A DNA stretch of 64,000 nt from positions 6,139,001-6,203,000 of the forward strand of contig JARHVA010000006.1 of the NCBI GenBank assembly GCA_037957365.1, read 5' to 3'. Below are positions 32,846 to 45,420 of the stretch, in pieces; within the stretch, counting starts at the first letter, position 1, and each line of letters begins with the position of its first letter. A model generated the notes under the pieces. The model had not been told where the DNA came from, made no database searches, and saw only the letters and a list, made by a program, of their open reading frames with translations. Source of the DNA: Torreya grandis (Eukaryota > Streptophyta > Pinopsida > Cupressales > Taxaceae). The position numbers were made by a program, and so were the translations under genes.

Positions 32846-35738
32846 TACCTCCATGCATAGTAGATATTACTGAAGTTGGAAATAGAATAGTAACTAGAGT
32901 CACAGGACACTAGAATTTGGATTGAAGTTTTAGCAATTGTAGGTGGTAATAGTGGATAACATATATATGGTAGGGTGACAATCACTAGTCCTATAGGAGT
33001 ATGCATTGTAGTATATCGAGGGACCATAAGTGGAGGTGTTGAAGGTTGAGCCTGAGTTGCAGAGGCTCTCATTAAAGCAACCAACTCTCCTTATGTTTGT
33101 AATCTTTTATATTCAACCATGCTTACAACAAAATCTAGCTCAATAGTTTCAAAATCAATCATGGATCTTTTGAAAAAAAATGAAACCTTATCCATTAAAT
33201 TTTTATGTGTGGCCTTGGAAAATTTGAATGTTGCATGAAGGGTTTCAATTTGGGCCACTTTATCTTTGGTAAATGTGAAATTTTACACTATTTGTTCATT
33301 AATTCTATAGGTGGTGCTCTTCAACTCTACCTTAAAGCTATCTGCTACAATCCATAGTAAATTCTTAAAGAAAGGCTTAGTGATTATTCCTCCATGAAGA
33401 GTACCTACACATGTAATTGTCATGTTTCAAAGGACTTGAATAGCCTTTTGTTCTTGATTAACAAACTATTGTATCAATCCCTACACCTCTTGGTGCCATT
33501 CTAACAAATAGTCTTGTTTATTATTTATAGGGTTTTGGGCCAAGGTCACATTCAATGGAAAATGATATTGAGGTGATGGTATGTTTTTAATCTAGTATAT
33601 TTGGTAATGAGTGTTAGCTTGACATCCCAATCTTTCACTGTCTCATGAACTTGACAATATCTGCCCATCGTGGTTGATATTGAGACTTTGTTGTTTTGAT
33701 TGTGCTCAGAACGTGGTACAAATTTCTAGCAAAACTATACACATTGTCAATAATATCCTTAGGATCCTCAATCACACTTTGTTCCTCTAGTTCCTTTTAG
33801 ACTATTGTAATTGCCTAAACATTTGCACTACAACTCCACCTATAACATCCACCATTGTAAGGGGATCTTTTTTGAATTCATCTAAGTCTCCATGTTTGGT
33901 CTTCCTCTTCATGGTTAATGAAAATAATTCTTCTTACTTCTCAAGCTCGATAGGCTTACCATCCACCATCATTGACCTCTTCCTTACCCTTTTCAACATG
34001 TTTATGACTCGATCAAACTATGTATCAACTTTAGGTTGCTCAGTGATGACTAGTCTTGCCTTGTAATTTCTTCTTCTAGTTTTAAATCTAGGTATGGAAC
34101 ACCATCATAGTTTGCTTAGTGGCTTAGGTTTGATACAAGGTAATAGAAGGTGGAGGATTACCTAGGGGTCTCGTCATTGAAGATGGAGGAGTAGCCATGG
34201 AGGATGAAGTAGAAGGTATAGGTGGTTTAGAAAAGCAAGCATAGCCTTTTTCCAACCTATTCTCTTGATCTGTGGAAGAGTCTTGTTAGTATATTTGGTT
34301 ATATCAAGGATCTTGTGAATAGAAACCATTGATGACTCAGTTTGAGTTCCCTAAGCTAGATACATCCCTAGTTGGGTCGATCATCTTATTGACATGGACT
34401 ATGTGGCAAAAATAGATTTAGATATTAAATATTCAAAATTCATATGTGTGCTTGTGGTTCCTTGGTTAGGGGTCAAAACCATGGATGATTTGATGTGGCT
34501 CAAGTGAATGAATGTGACACCAAAGAATCTTTAGAACTAGTAGTAAGATAATTAAAAGAATGGGCAACATAACTTGCCTTTGTAAGAACATTATCAGTTG
34601 GAACATTTGATCCTCGATCTATTGTACTGGAATCATCTGAAATTTGAATTATAATTAGCTCTACAACTATAGAAGGTTTTGTACTAGGATCACCCATTGA
34701 ACTAGTGTCAATCATTATAGACTCCATAATAGAAGCAGGGGCCTCCTTGGGACCATCTTCCCTAGTAAGTTCAGGGGTAGTGGTAGTCTCCATGCTTGTG
34801 ACTTCCCTTGTTCATAGTTTTTCAATTTATGGAGAAGATACTAAGGGATTAAGAGGGTTATCATCCTTTTGCTCTTGCATCCCATATTCTCTAATATTTT
34901 CTAGTCTGATACCCCCTTGTAGGTCATCTTTCTTGTCAAGCTCTTCCTCTATCTTAGTATATAATAGGCCAAGTGTAGCACTTGTATACTCTATAGCCTC
35001 TCTTTATTCTTAGTAATTGTACGAACTTGGATAAAAGGTGGGAGAGTTCTTATTTTCCTCTTATAAGTAGTTATAAGAGGAGGAACAATAGTAGCAACAC
35101 TCTATAGTGGTGAAAGAACACTAGAAATTATAGATGGGAATTTCACAAGGTCAGGCACTGACTCGTGCTTAATAGCAGTAACAACACTCCTTAGTGCAGT
35201 AGAAGCAATAAAATTTATAGGTGGATGTCACAGGGGTAGGCACTTACTCAAGCTCAGTAGTAGTAGCAACTGTGAGAGACTCAGTAGTAATAGTAGGATT
35301 TGATGCAAGTACAATAGAAATAAATATTGGTACATAAGACATATTAGTAACTACCTATGGTAAGGTAAGAAAAACACCTACTTTTGGAATTTTTGTTATC
35401 TAAATTTTAGTAACATGTGCAACTAGATGATTAGGTTGCACGTGAGCCAGAGGTGTTCCTAGATTCATTGCAAAAGAGGAGGTAGTAGTATTTGGTGGTT
35501 TTGCTAGACCCCTAAAGATGTTGGTCCTTATCTACCTATTAATCTCAATTGTAGTCTCTTGTCTCTCATACCCTATAGGAATGCTTGTTTGGGTTGGAAG
35601 TATATACTTGTTATCAATTTCTCTAGCATCTTCAAGAGACATAGCAGGGTTATATTGTATTATTTGTACTACCATCGTATAAATTGAATATATGTGTATT
35701 CTCATTACTTCAATATTGTTGATGAGGTCTTTTGACAT
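32846..35738 (-). pseudogene. Decayed, unrecognised coding relic, minus strand
   Basis: The minus strand from 35738 reads MSKDLINNIEVMRIHIYSIY then a Pro/Ser/Thr-rich stretch with rather few stops (TTTPELTREDGPKEAPASIM at about 34730-34790). Nearer the giant-LTR junction another readable part has coiled-coil-like spacing (DKVAQIETLHATFKFSKATH, near 33190-33260) and runs to GELVALMRASATQAQPSTPP (near 33030-33090). The giant-LTR insertion cuts its downstream end. I recognise no domain. Frames shift several times, so start and end are approximate. It may belong with the relic at 37169-38403 and 55477-55872. It could be the body of an old element or a host gene fragment. Confidence 0.4.
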
Positions 35739-36589
35739 GTTAACTTAGGCATGGGTTGTTAGTCCCTTCTTCTCCTGAAAGGAGACTTGTGTGAACAAAA
35801 TTCCCCAAGGTCTTGGTTTCCAAGTCTTGGTACACAGGGTAACCTAGTAAGCTTATTGTGACTGTCCTATTCAAGGGGCTTGTGTGTGTGTTTTATCCAG
35901 ATCAATATGCATTAAAAATAAAGATTATATATATATGAAACTATCCAAATGATCTAACTATGAATAAATAGTTGATTCAAAGAGACACGTCCATTGCTTA
36001 TAAGTTTCACAATACATAAATGAGTAATAAATAAGAGCACGCAATCAAGACGAGTATTAAACTCAGACTGAAACTCAAAAACCAAACCAACCCACTGAAT
36101 AAAAAGAGACAGGAGAAAAAGAAGAAAAAGATTAGGAGGATGTACTTGAATCCAACAATCTTTTGATCAAATGTACACAAAACCAACCCTACATCCAACC
36201 AATATTTGCATAACTGTAATAGGAATTAGTGCAAGAGTTTGGGGATCAAAGAGCTAAAAGAGAAGGAAGACACCACCACCATATTACATGTGCAAACAGA
36301 TGCCAAATAAACTTATAGAGCTCATATATTGAATAAGATGTTTGCTTGATAGCATAATAACATTACAATGATCATTCGATTATGAACCTCAATAGCATTT
36401 CCCCATGCAAAATAAGGAGTAAAAAATTAAAAAAGTGCAAAAAATAAGTATGATTAGGTCTTTATATTTTGGAGAAGAACAACCAACCATTACATGACAT
36501 AATGATCCAATATACAGATTTTTGGCAACCAACAACTGCCTTTAATTCACTAGCTACCTTATGACAATGATCAACCACCTTCATTAATG
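35739..36589. other. AT-rich sequence, nothing recognised
   Basis: No motif or boundary is seen. A T-rich open stretch on the minus strand near 36007-36198 is low complexity and not supported as a gene. Confidence 0.4.
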
Positions 36590-37060
36590 CTCAATACGGT
36601 CACCTAATGGGGGAAATGTGGTCACCCGATGACTCATGATGCAAACTTTACACCTCTATTATCACATTTCTCAATGTTTACCACCTATACAAGGCAAAAA
36701 AAACAAGTTAATTTATGAAAAGTGCTAGAAGAATTAAGATAAAATAAGACATACAACACTTATAAAGTTTAGGTCGACTGATGATAATACGGTCACCCCA
36801 TGATAACATCATCTCCTGATAACATTACTAACATCTAATGATAATGTGGTCTCTCAATGATATTTCCATCACCTAATGGCAATGCAGTCATCTCATGACA
36901 ACGTCCTCGCCTAATGATATTACTATCATTTGATGACAAGGTAGTCTTTAGACAACATTGTTGTCACCCCAAGACAATTTTGTCATAGATGACATAACGG
37001 TCACTTGATGATTATGCAATCATCTGATAACATAACCATAACCCAATGACATAATGAGAA
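36590..37060. repeat. Degenerate minisatellite, about 19-22 bp period
   Basis: About fifteen imperfect units with consensus near GAYAAYGYGGTCAYCTAAT, clearest from 36780 to 37060 (for example GATGATAATACGGTCACCCC, GATAATGTGGTCTCTCAAT, GACAACGTCCTCGCCTAAT). Earlier weaker units lie at 36595 and 36616. Units differ a lot from each other, so the array is old. It separates the two minus-strand coding relics. Confidence 0.65.
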
Positions 37061-37168
37061 CTCCCCATGAGAATAGGCTGAGAGAGTTAGGAGAATCATG
37101 AGAGCTAAGATTTAGAGGTAAATTAGGAGGCCCTAACTCCACTTTTACGTTAAGTGTAAAATAGAAAA

Positions 37169-38403
37169 TTAACTCACACGAACATGGTCTTTGTAATAGT
37201 GGTGGTTTTGAATATTGGTTTGGCACACAAAATGAGATGGACCACCAAGGAAAGTTGTAGTGCTGAGGCCAACAAACCATGAATGCAAGTGGGAGCGATT
37301 ATAAAAAGCAAAAAGAATGTCCCAATTTTTAATCAAAAAATGGGGTGTGTTATGCAAGAAATAATAATTGTCATCCTCCACATCCATGAATATGGGATCA
37401 TGGCCATAAGACTCATGCCCATATTGAATCCTAACCTTGTTTTCATACTTATTAAGGACTTCATAACTAATATTTTTAGGATCCCAAAATCTGAATTGTG
37501 TTTTACTAAAGCCATAATGAACTATAAGCCTACCTGCTTGAGAGATGTGGTCCCACTATGTATACTATTGGTGACCAATGTCTAGGGGAATTTTATGAAT
37601 AACCCCTTGTTTAGTTACCTTGAGTTTCAAGTCCATGCAGTTGGATAGTTGGAAAGTAATTTATTGCTTTACCATTTTGTCTGGAAAATGGTGTGGTAGA
37701 TTTAATGAGGCCTCATAGGTTCCCTCAATTTTGATCATTGTATGGTCTAGATAAAAATAGTAATCACCCATTTTATTGATAGACCTTTTGATTTAGTTAG
37801 ATAACCTTGGCATCCTTTGCCCATTAATGGCCTGATAGGCCATTGGGTAAAATTCATCGACAATCCTCTACACTTAGCCTCTAAACCTATATGTATGGAG
37901 GATAGATAAATCATCACATATCCTATTTTTTGGATATTATATAGATATATCCCATAGTTCCTCTTGAGGAATCACAGTGGCAGTTATGGCATCTACCAAA
38001 TATAAAATCATATAGAAGTTACCATTATGCATGTTCTCAATCCTGCTCATCTGAAACTTCAAATTGAAGATAATTACTTCTCCTAGGGCTAAAATTTATT
38101 TTATAGTCAGGATGATGTCAAGTAACATGACCCAAATCTCTCTGACATAGGTGATATGATGGAAACCATATACTATATTCAATAGGGTCATTACGATTCA
38201 CACTCTAGGATTGAATCTCAATTTAGGATGCTACTGATCTAGCCTCTCAACATAATAGTGTTTGGGCCTACTGCACGACTCTTAAGTGTATCTTTGATGT
38301 TATTCTTAGATAACAATGCATTGGCTTTGGGTTAGTTGTAGGTCATGTTAGGAGTAAGGAGTCTCTAGTATTTTTCAAAGGCATTACTTGATATATAGGC
38401 TAC
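37169..38403 (-). pseudogene. Unrecognised coding relic, minus strand (split by G1; continues at 55477-55872)
   Basis: Starting from G1's left edge, the minus strand reads VAYISSNAFEKY, then NALLSKNNIKDTLKSRAVGP, then after a shift YLVDAITATVIPQEELWDIS and YPMAYQAINGQRMPRLSN. It continues WDHISQAGRLIVHYGFSKTQ, FRFWDPKNISYEVLNKYENK and MDVEDDNYYFLHNTPHFLIK to a stop at 37169. Stops are sparse for such AT-rich DNA, and many residues form a plausible globular protein. I recognise no family. G1 inserted into it: the 5' part lies at 55477-55872 on the same strand. Confidence 0.5.
38399..38403. repeat. Left TSD (GCTAC) of G1
   Basis: GCTAC precedes G1's LTR start; ACTAC follows its end at 55472-55476. 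One transition separates them. Confidence 0.75.
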
Positions 38404-39733
38404 TATAGATGATATTTTATGATTATATAACATCTCAGTCTTGTACACTTGGCAAATTCAAAACTTGGTTGCTCCTCTCAATTCTTTACCTTTTCCCACT
38501 TTTCTAAGTCTTGCATTTACTCCATATTTGTGCCCCTTGACCTATATCTCTTAGTATGACCATTCTTATGTTGATGACTAGGTCTTCTATCTTGCCTAGA
38601 ATGCTTAAAATGTATTTATCTTCCATCTCTACAAGTTTAGAACCTATACCTACTTTTATGCTCCTTAGAAACTAACATTTAGGACAAACAATAGCATTGA
38701 CATTATTGTTATATCCTGGTGCATGTGTCCAATGCCCTAAATTCATCCAATTTATAAATGAATTGTATCCTAATCGTCGACCTAAGTGATTTAATGTGAG
38801 TTATTACTCCAAAGGGATTGATATAAATACAAGATCAACCCTCATTCATTCCTAGCCTACAAGACCTAGCAAAAAGACCAAAGAGCATTCAATTGAATAA
38901 AGCTTCCCTATTTATTCTTATTTCCATACCAGTCATAGGGATGACACACTACAAGTTTGGAGTACTAAAGGAGGAGTCCAAGAGCCCGATTTTCCATATT
39001 ACAAGCTAGGTCATTGTTGTACTTAATTTTCACATATTATATGATTCACACATAAAATAACACATAGGGGATAACTACATGAGTTTGAGGCCCTCTTATG
39101 GAGTATTGGTTATCTAGGAAGTGCCCTATGATAGTGGGGTCCTTGGGGTCAGCTCAACACCATGTGCCCACTAACCCATTTTCCCCCAAGGCCACTATGA
39201 AGGCAGAGAATTAGGGTTTTACCATTTCATAAGGAGCGATAGTCCATGACCCATATCTGAAAGCACCATAGAAAAGATGCAAAAAAAACCATAAGCATTT
39301 ATGTGGTCACATCTTGATTCAACAAATATTTCATACATGACATTAATATTGAACCCAAACAATAACGTCGACACAACCATCCCAAGCTAACATTATTGTC
39401 TAGAGTGCCCAAAGTGTCAGAGCTAAAATCTAATGACTATCCTAGAATCTCCTTCCTACCTACTTTTTACCTATTTCAAATCCAAAACCACATTAGCATT
39501 AGAACAAGCTAAGTACATCACTTCTTTGTAATGTCTTTATCTAACGTGGTTAGACTTTCCTTATTAGACTAGCCCAACATAATAAATTCAGTGTATGCTT
39601 ATATTTGAGTTTAACATCTAATTGGCCTGCTCTAGATTTGATTATCACCTTGTGCTTTTTTCTTTCTATATACCCCTTTAATGGTAATCTAAGGCTAACT
39701 CCAAGTACTTAGACTCTATTTTAGGGTTAAACA
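38404..39733 (+). repeat. G1 5' LTR
   Basis: 1,330 bp. Matches 55016-55471 at both ends (38404-38764 and 39641-39733) and matches G3's LTR (60166 to about 61390) more loosely over most of its length, including CCCACTAACCCATTTT near 39170. Nothing coding inside. Confidence 0.85.
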
Positions 39734-39833
39734 TTTTGTGAACATGATCTTTGAACATCAAACCCTATGATAAATTAGGGTTTTTTTATTATTGTACTTT
39801 GTTGTAAATTTTAAATTTTTCATTTATGAAGCA

Positions 39834-41380
39834 ATGGAAAATGTTAGTGTAAAAACCCGATTCCAAATGGAAGATAAAGAAGCATTGATTGCTCATCTCA
39901 ATAATGACAAGGGATTAATGGATGCATTTTTATATGTTACAATAGATGAAATAAGTAAATAATATATAACTAAGGTTGCCTTACCTAGTAATAATGAATC
40001 CTTAGAAGGTATTATAACTCAACACACACTTCTCAATTCACCTATATCTATTGGTAGTATGGATTATGTGTTTAAACTTTTGTTTCCTGAAATTACTATT
40101 GATATATCTATTAAGGAATTACTAGTTGTTTCAACACAAATACTAATTTTAATGTGTATTACTACTCAAAACATATTTTTATCCCCTTTGGTGACTACTC
40201 AAATTATTAATCTAAATCCCACTAGGCCTATAGTTCAATCATTCCTTCAATATATAAAGACCTTATAGGACAAGATTACAAATATTGAACAAAATGCTTT
40301 GAAATCCACTCATGCTATAGATTCACAAGATGTATTGCATAACCTTTTTGTACTTGAAATCTCTTTGCACCCTTTGCCAACTAGATTTGTTGCACCTAAG
40401 TTTACATTTTATGATGGCAACGGTGGTCCTAAACAACATCTTTGAACATCTTATGTGGTATGCCATGACTATGCTTTCAATGATAAACTTTTAACCAAAT
40501 TATTCCAAAAAGTCTCAAGGACTATGATTTGAGGTGGTTGTATGATTTACCTCTCCAATCCGTAAAATCATTCAAACCTATTGTATACTAGTTCTTAGCA
40601 TACTTTTCCTTCAATGTATCTGAAAAGGTTTCATATGCTAAAATTGCCAAAATCAAACAAGAAACTAATGAACGTATTAATTAATATGTTTTGAGATATA
40701 AGATGATGCTAGCCAAAATGATAAATCTTATCATAGATAAAGAGTTACAAGATATATTCAAGCAAATTTTGATTGCACCTTTACATGAGTCCATTATTTT
40801 TAATAAGTTCAAATTTTTTGATTACTTATGCCATGTTGTACATGACTGTGAAATGAAGCTTATGTCATTGAATTAGCTCAAATATGTAGCAAACACACCA
40901 ACTACATCTACATCTAGAACCAAAACAATTTATAAGGTAAAACCTCCTGAGCCTAAAAAGAATACAATCACCATGATTAACATAGTTTCACAACACCCTA
41001 ATCAGCGTGTCCTATCTAATGCACAAGGAGACAATTTACACATTTACTTGAGTCCCCCGCTTCATTATTATCATGATTACTAGAATATCGGCTTATATCT
41101 CTCTCTTATCCTATCAAGGTTGATATGATTCAACCTCTACTAAAAGGATATGATGTGAATGCTTATTGTGATTATCATTAAGGACCAAGACATTCTATAG
41201 GCAAATGTTTTACCTTGAAGCACAAGCTCCAAGATCTTATTGATGACCAAAACCTTACATTTGAGGATCTTTCAAAGGAATCAGACTCAAAACCCAGTGA
41301 TCACCATAAATAGAAAATATTTAACAATCTTTTGTAAGCCCATTCTAAGAAGGAACCAGAAGTGAAAATGGCATATAATG
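39834..41380 (+). pseudogene. G1 gag (interrupted by G2)
   Basis: Starts at MENVSVKTRFQMEDKEALIA, about 100 bp after the LTR. Further on, APKFTFYDGNGGPKQHL (near 40390-40445) and YAFNDKLLTKLF are the opening of the capsid domain in Tat-like gag, followed by NVSEKVSYAKIAKIKQETNE (near 40613-40675) and an alpha-helical stretch, RYKMMLAKMI to DCEMKLMSLN (40691-40874). Near 41155-41240 a Cys/His motif NAYCDYH-stop-GPRHSIGKC and FTLKHKLQDLID matches the C-X2-H...H-X4-C motif usual before the Tat protease. Many stops and shifts. G2 is inserted just after, at 41381; the reading resumes near 51395. Confidence 0.85.
41376..41380. repeat. Left TSD (TAATG) of G2
   Basis: TAATG precedes the LTR at 41381; TAATA follows G2 at 51390-51394, one transition apart. 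Confidence 0.8.
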
Positions 41381-41507
41381 TGTTGTCCCCGAAAAATGCC
41401 ACTCATTTTTGGGACAACTTACAGAGCAAAATTTCTCTTCCCTTCTCAAAATTTGTTATGAGCTTTCAAATTCCTCATTTTTAAGATTTTTTTGTAAAGG
41501 GGATTCA

Positions 41508-41890
41508 TAGGTTCAACAGGTTAAAAAAGCTTCTGCAGGCAAGTTCAGTCAAAAGAACAAGCTTCTAACACTTAGTCATTTCCAGGATTGGTTCAGCGCC
41601 TCGATTCAATCAAAAAGATTTCAATCGGCAAATGATAAAGGACTTAGGCTTAAACCATTAAACTTTGAACCACTTTGGTTCAAAGGTTCAATGGGTTCAA
41701 CGACCAAGTTGGTTCAATGCGCTTGGTGCAAAATAACAAAGGACTTTGCCAAATAACAAAGAATGAACCGTTGAACCGTTGAACCAAAGTTGGTTCAATC
41801 AGTTGGTTCAATCAAAAGGTTCAAGGGGCTGCGCCAAAGCAAAAAAGGCAAGTGCCCTTGCGGAGGGCAGGCAGCATTGGTTCAAAAGCT
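41508..41890. repeat. GGTTCAA / TTGAACC array in G2 U3
   Basis: About ten GGTTCA and four TGAACC motifs in under 400 bp. They form inverted pairs such as CTTTGAACC-ACTTT-GGTTCAAAG near 41678-41700 and GTTGAACC-AAAGTT-GGTTCAAT near 41784-41808. The 3' LTR has the same array at 49540-49905. Confidence 0.8.
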
Positions 41891-41984
41891 CAAAGGCGGC
41901 CTCAATCAAAGAAAAAGCCTGACTGAAGAGAAAAGCCCGCAGAAAAATGCCCGATGGAAAAAAGACAAAGCAGAGCGAAAGCCA

Positions 41985-42196
41985 CCACGTGTCATCTTCT
42001 GCAGGACCCCCAAAGGTTTCTAAAGCTTCTATAAGTTAAACAGAATACGTCATGTGTCTTGTTATGACTCAGCGAAATGTGACAAGTGTTTGCATCCGTG
42101 TTCCCCTTCTGGAGTTGCTCGGGCAAAACGTGTCATGGACCCCATTTTTCATAAGTTTCTAATGAGTTTCATAACAGTGTAACTTGCCACTTGTCA
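41985..42196 (+). promoter_or_regulatory. Cluster of ACGTGTC-like boxes upstream of the G2 TATA box
   Basis: CACGTGTC (41986-41993), CATGTGTC (42051-42058), AACGTGTC (42127-42134), CACTTGTC (42188-42195). They resemble the plant G-box/ABRE core (ACGTGTC) bound by bZIP factors. Position within about 250 bp upstream of TATA fits a promoter. Function not shown. Confidence 0.45.
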
Positions 42197-42238
42197 AAGA
42201 CATAGAAAAGACACCCCCAAAGAGATAGGCAAGAAGGG

Positions 42239-42246
42239 CTATAAAG
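42239..42246 (+). promoter_or_regulatory. G2 5' LTR TATA box
   Basis: CTATAAAG, conserved at 50256-50263 in the 3' LTR, with identical flanks GGG-AGCAAAGAAG. Confidence 0.7.
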
Positions 42247-43371
42247 AGCAAAGAAGTGCTTAAGCAGTGAAGAGAGGAGCGAGACCAAAGGACCAGAAAT
42301 ATCTTCAAAAGAGTTATTCCTAGTAGGTGAAACAGTGGATCGAGTAGACTTCTGAGTGCACCAAACCAAGGATGCAACCTATTTTCTTCCATGAAGTAAA
42401 GACAAATATGCAAAGGACCAAACGGTCCATATGAAGGAAGAGACATATCAAATGAAAGGACAAGCCATAGTTATGGCAGCACACTATTCTCAGCATGGTC
42501 TCCTCAGACCAAACTAGAGACGCATTGAAGATGCTGACTACAGCATGGGCCATCCCATAGAAAAAGGTGCCAATCCTTGGGTAGTTGCTATAAGTTTGTA
42601 TTTTCTCTCATTTGTAAAGGGGACTTTCATTTTTATAATAGCGAAACTCTGCCCATTTTGAAAGAAGAAGACTGAGACTTTGAGCTCAGGTTGTAATTTC
42701 ATTTTCCTTATTATTTGAATGAGAAAACAAGTTTTTCCAGACTTTGTGCTATTCTGACTTGTGTCATCTGAAGGTGTCCTTATTCATTTAATTTGGTACG
42801 CAGAATTAGTGAAGGTAATAGGGAAGTGTCATTAAACCAACTGTGGGAAGACTTAGTGCTTTCACAATTGATTTCAGTCTGTGTTTTCTTTTTCTTTTTG
42901 TGTTGAGGATTCTGGGGTGATTTTGTGCCCCCATTATCCTTTGTGATATACTCTTTGGGCAGTTGAGGTGGAGACTTTGCACTCTGTTTCATCCTGCTAT
43001 TACTATGCCCCTTTTTATCACTGGTTATTTCACTATCTAAAAGAAACTCTTGCTATTTCCTGTAGTGACACTTCTAAAAGAAGAGAAGTGCCTTCAGCGT
43101 TTATAGCCAAAATTTTCTCCTTTGTCTGTGTGCATCATCTTTGAAATAAGAGAAATGGATGGTTTGTCTCACCCATGTGTCTTACTTTCTGCTTATTTAT
43201 ATTATATATAGCTCTACATATTTAATAGGGAACCTCCCCTTGATGAAAGAAGAGATTTGTCCCCTTATGATGCAGTAAACCTACACATCTGGACGACCAA
43301 TCTCCCTATGCTGTGGTGATAAGAACTATTTTGAATGCCAGTTAGCTGGTCAACAAAATATTCACCCAACA

Positions 43372-43396
43372 GTTTTTGGCAACTCTGTTGGGGAAG
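43372..43396 (+). other. G2 PBS-like sequence
   Basis: TTTTTGGCAACTCTGTTGGGG directly after the 5' LTR. It resembles the TTGGCGCCGTTGCCGGGG type of site found in many plant gypsy elements, with several changes. Assignment by resemblance only. Confidence 0.45.
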
Positions 43397-43805
43397 AGCG
43401 CACAGTTTGAAGTCTCAAACTTCAAGCTGAAGCAGATCCTGCTCTTTTCCATTTTTTGTTCTGCAATCTGGCAACTCCACATTATATTAGAGGCCAAAAA
43501 TCCCAAGGTGTTATTGACCATGCTTTTGAGTTGGTGCAGCAGAGTAATTTTGAGTTGTTTCCTCCACAACCTCACCTTAGATGAACTAGGGGTCTTCCTC
43601 CTAGCCCTACCAGGCCACCAACACAAAGCAGAGCTTCTTTTTCTGTTGCTGGTTGAGCTTTACCTATCCAAGCTCCACATGGATTAGTGATCCCAATTTT
43701 GCATAATCCAATCATGGCTCAAGGCCCCTAGGGTAATTCTTTCGATCCCCTACATTTGACTCCAACTCTGCATGAGCTTCCACGTAGTTCAAGAAAAAAT
43801 TCCCC

Positions 43806-44863
43806 AAATTTTTTGGTGATGGGAGGGTTCATCCTAATGAACACATTGTAGCTTTCAGCATAGCCTGCAGTGTCATAGGGGTGGAATTCAAAGACATAGC
43901 GGTCAGGCTGTTTGAGGAGACACTACAAGGTGCTACTGCATACTAGTTCTACCACTTGTAGGCTGGATTAATGACTGATTGGGACACTCTGAAAGACAAA
44001 TTTGAAGCCAGGTTCAAGCCTACAGAAGATGCACATGCCTTACTGGCCTAGCTCACTCAGATGAAGAAAGAGCCTCATGAGCCTATGAGGGATTTTATTG
44101 CCAGGTTCGATAAGCTAAGGCATAGAATTCCCATGGTCACCTAGCTGACGCCTCAGAACCTCAAATGCTTCTTCATCAATTCACAATTGCCTAAAGTAGG
44201 TTTCTTGCTGAGACGGGCCAGACACATAGACCTTACTACTGCTTAAGACATGGCTACTGAGGTAGAAGATGACCTTATCTTGGCAGGAAAGATAAAGAGA
44301 GACCCTAATAAAGGTAAATCCTCTTCATCTTTTGAGTATTCACCTGAAGTCACCACTGACCCAATGGTACAAAAGCTAGCAAATGAAATGCTAGCTCTTA
44401 GAAAGCAAATGGCGTAAGAAATGTCATCTGCTCCTGCATACAGAGATATGCCTAGAGGGACATTTTAGAATAAGGCATACCAAGGCAATGCTGCCAGGAA
44501 TCAGGGACAACAAAATTACCTTCCCCCTCCACAGAGGAACCTTGCCTTTGAAGTGCCTCCAAACAACTCAGCAGTCAGATATCTAGAAGCTGAAGCAGAT
44601 TTCTCATTCCAGCTCGAGTTAAATCATGCAGATGATGTTAATCTCTTCATTGAGGAAGAAGAAGAATTAGCTAGTGACTCCCATATTGGTTTCTTGAACT
44701 ATCAAGATGAACCCAGGAGTGAAGACAATGCAGCTGAAGGGTCATATGCTATATTCACCCAGTCCAGGAATCAATCAGCTCAACAAGCCGATAAGGAGAA
44801 AGCAGATGAACGACCTCAACCAGCAGTTTCAATTGTTAAACGGGGATCCACTCTTCCTTTCTA
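43806..44863 (+). pseudogene. G2 gag
   Basis: One frame from KFFGDGRVHPNEHIVAFSIA through FEETLQGATAY and MTDWDTLKDKFEARFKPTED to EPMRDFIARFDKLRHRIPMV is typical plant Ty3/gypsy gag (retrotrans_gag family). Further on comes a low-complexity acidic part (FIEEEEELASDSHIGF) that stays open from 44553 to 44863. Stops near 43945, 43963, 44050, 44142 and 44246 are mostly TAG or TAA where CAG or CAA is likely. I do not see an intact CCHC knuckle. The capsid protein would assemble cytoplasmic particles. Confidence 0.88.
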
Positions 44864-45089
44864 GCCAAAGGACCTGGTGATTTCAAAAAAGGTAAATACC
44901 CCAAATGCCCCTATGCCTTCTACTTTAATTTTGTAGTCCAGTCCTCCCCCTTTCAAAAATCAAAAGGATGAACTCCCATCCTTTGTTCCTAGCTCATTTT
45001 AGGCATTTGATATCGTTGACCATATAAAGAGAACCAAAATTCAAATGTCTAAATTTGAGTTTTTGCAGTCCCATGTCAAGCAATTAGAC

Positions 45090-45420
45090 ATTAGCTGAAT
45101 AATTTTATCATTGATTCTAGAGCTTCAGACAATGTCATGACTGCTAAAGTGGTTGAATCCCTTAGTCTTACATTGACCAAAACTTTTGGTAGATACTTCT
45201 CCATGGAGAACAAGCAAGTGCCTTTGCTGGGACAAATTAAACATGCCCAATTTGCATTTATTGCATTCCCAAACAAAAGAATCAAGATGACTGTCTTGGT
45301 AGCAGACGTCCTAGCATCATATGGCATCCTTCTCGAGTAGAATTTCTATAGGGATGTTGGTGGTGAATTGAGCATGGATTTATTAGAGGCAAGGATTCTA
45401 ATCAAGGGTGTTATGAAGAG
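45090..45420 (+). pseudogene. G2 aspartic protease
   Basis: NNFIIDSRASDNVMTAKVVE (near 45100-45157): the catalytic D-S/T-G reads D-S-R, so the active-site Gly is lost. The beta-strand pattern FGRYFSMENKQVPLLGQIKH and the terminal block VLVADVLASYGILLE follow, where ASYGILLG-type text is usual in gypsy proteases. Preceded by frameshifts from gag, followed in frame by linker sequence. Confidence 0.85.

Larger units (their letters stand above)
41381..43371 (+). repeat. G2 5' LTR
   Basis: 1,991 bp, closely matching 49413-51389. U3 carries a GGTTCAA array (41508-41890), a set of ACGTGTC-like boxes (41985-42195) and the TATA box CTATAAAG at 42239-42246. No coding sequence. Confidence 0.95.

Noticed and set aside
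37283..37585. 100-codon plus-strand frame
   Set aside because: It is the shadow of the minus-strand relic, which reads much more protein-like in the opposite frame.
41508..41890. tRNA genes or pol III B boxes from the many GGTTCAA motifs
   Set aside because: No A box at the right distance, no cloverleaf, and the motif lacks the full GGTTCGANTCC form.
42159..42446. Minus-strand frames of about 95 codons with a near copy at 50176-50463
   Set aside because: They are antisense frames in the two LTRs of G2; they cross the TATA box and have no known domain.
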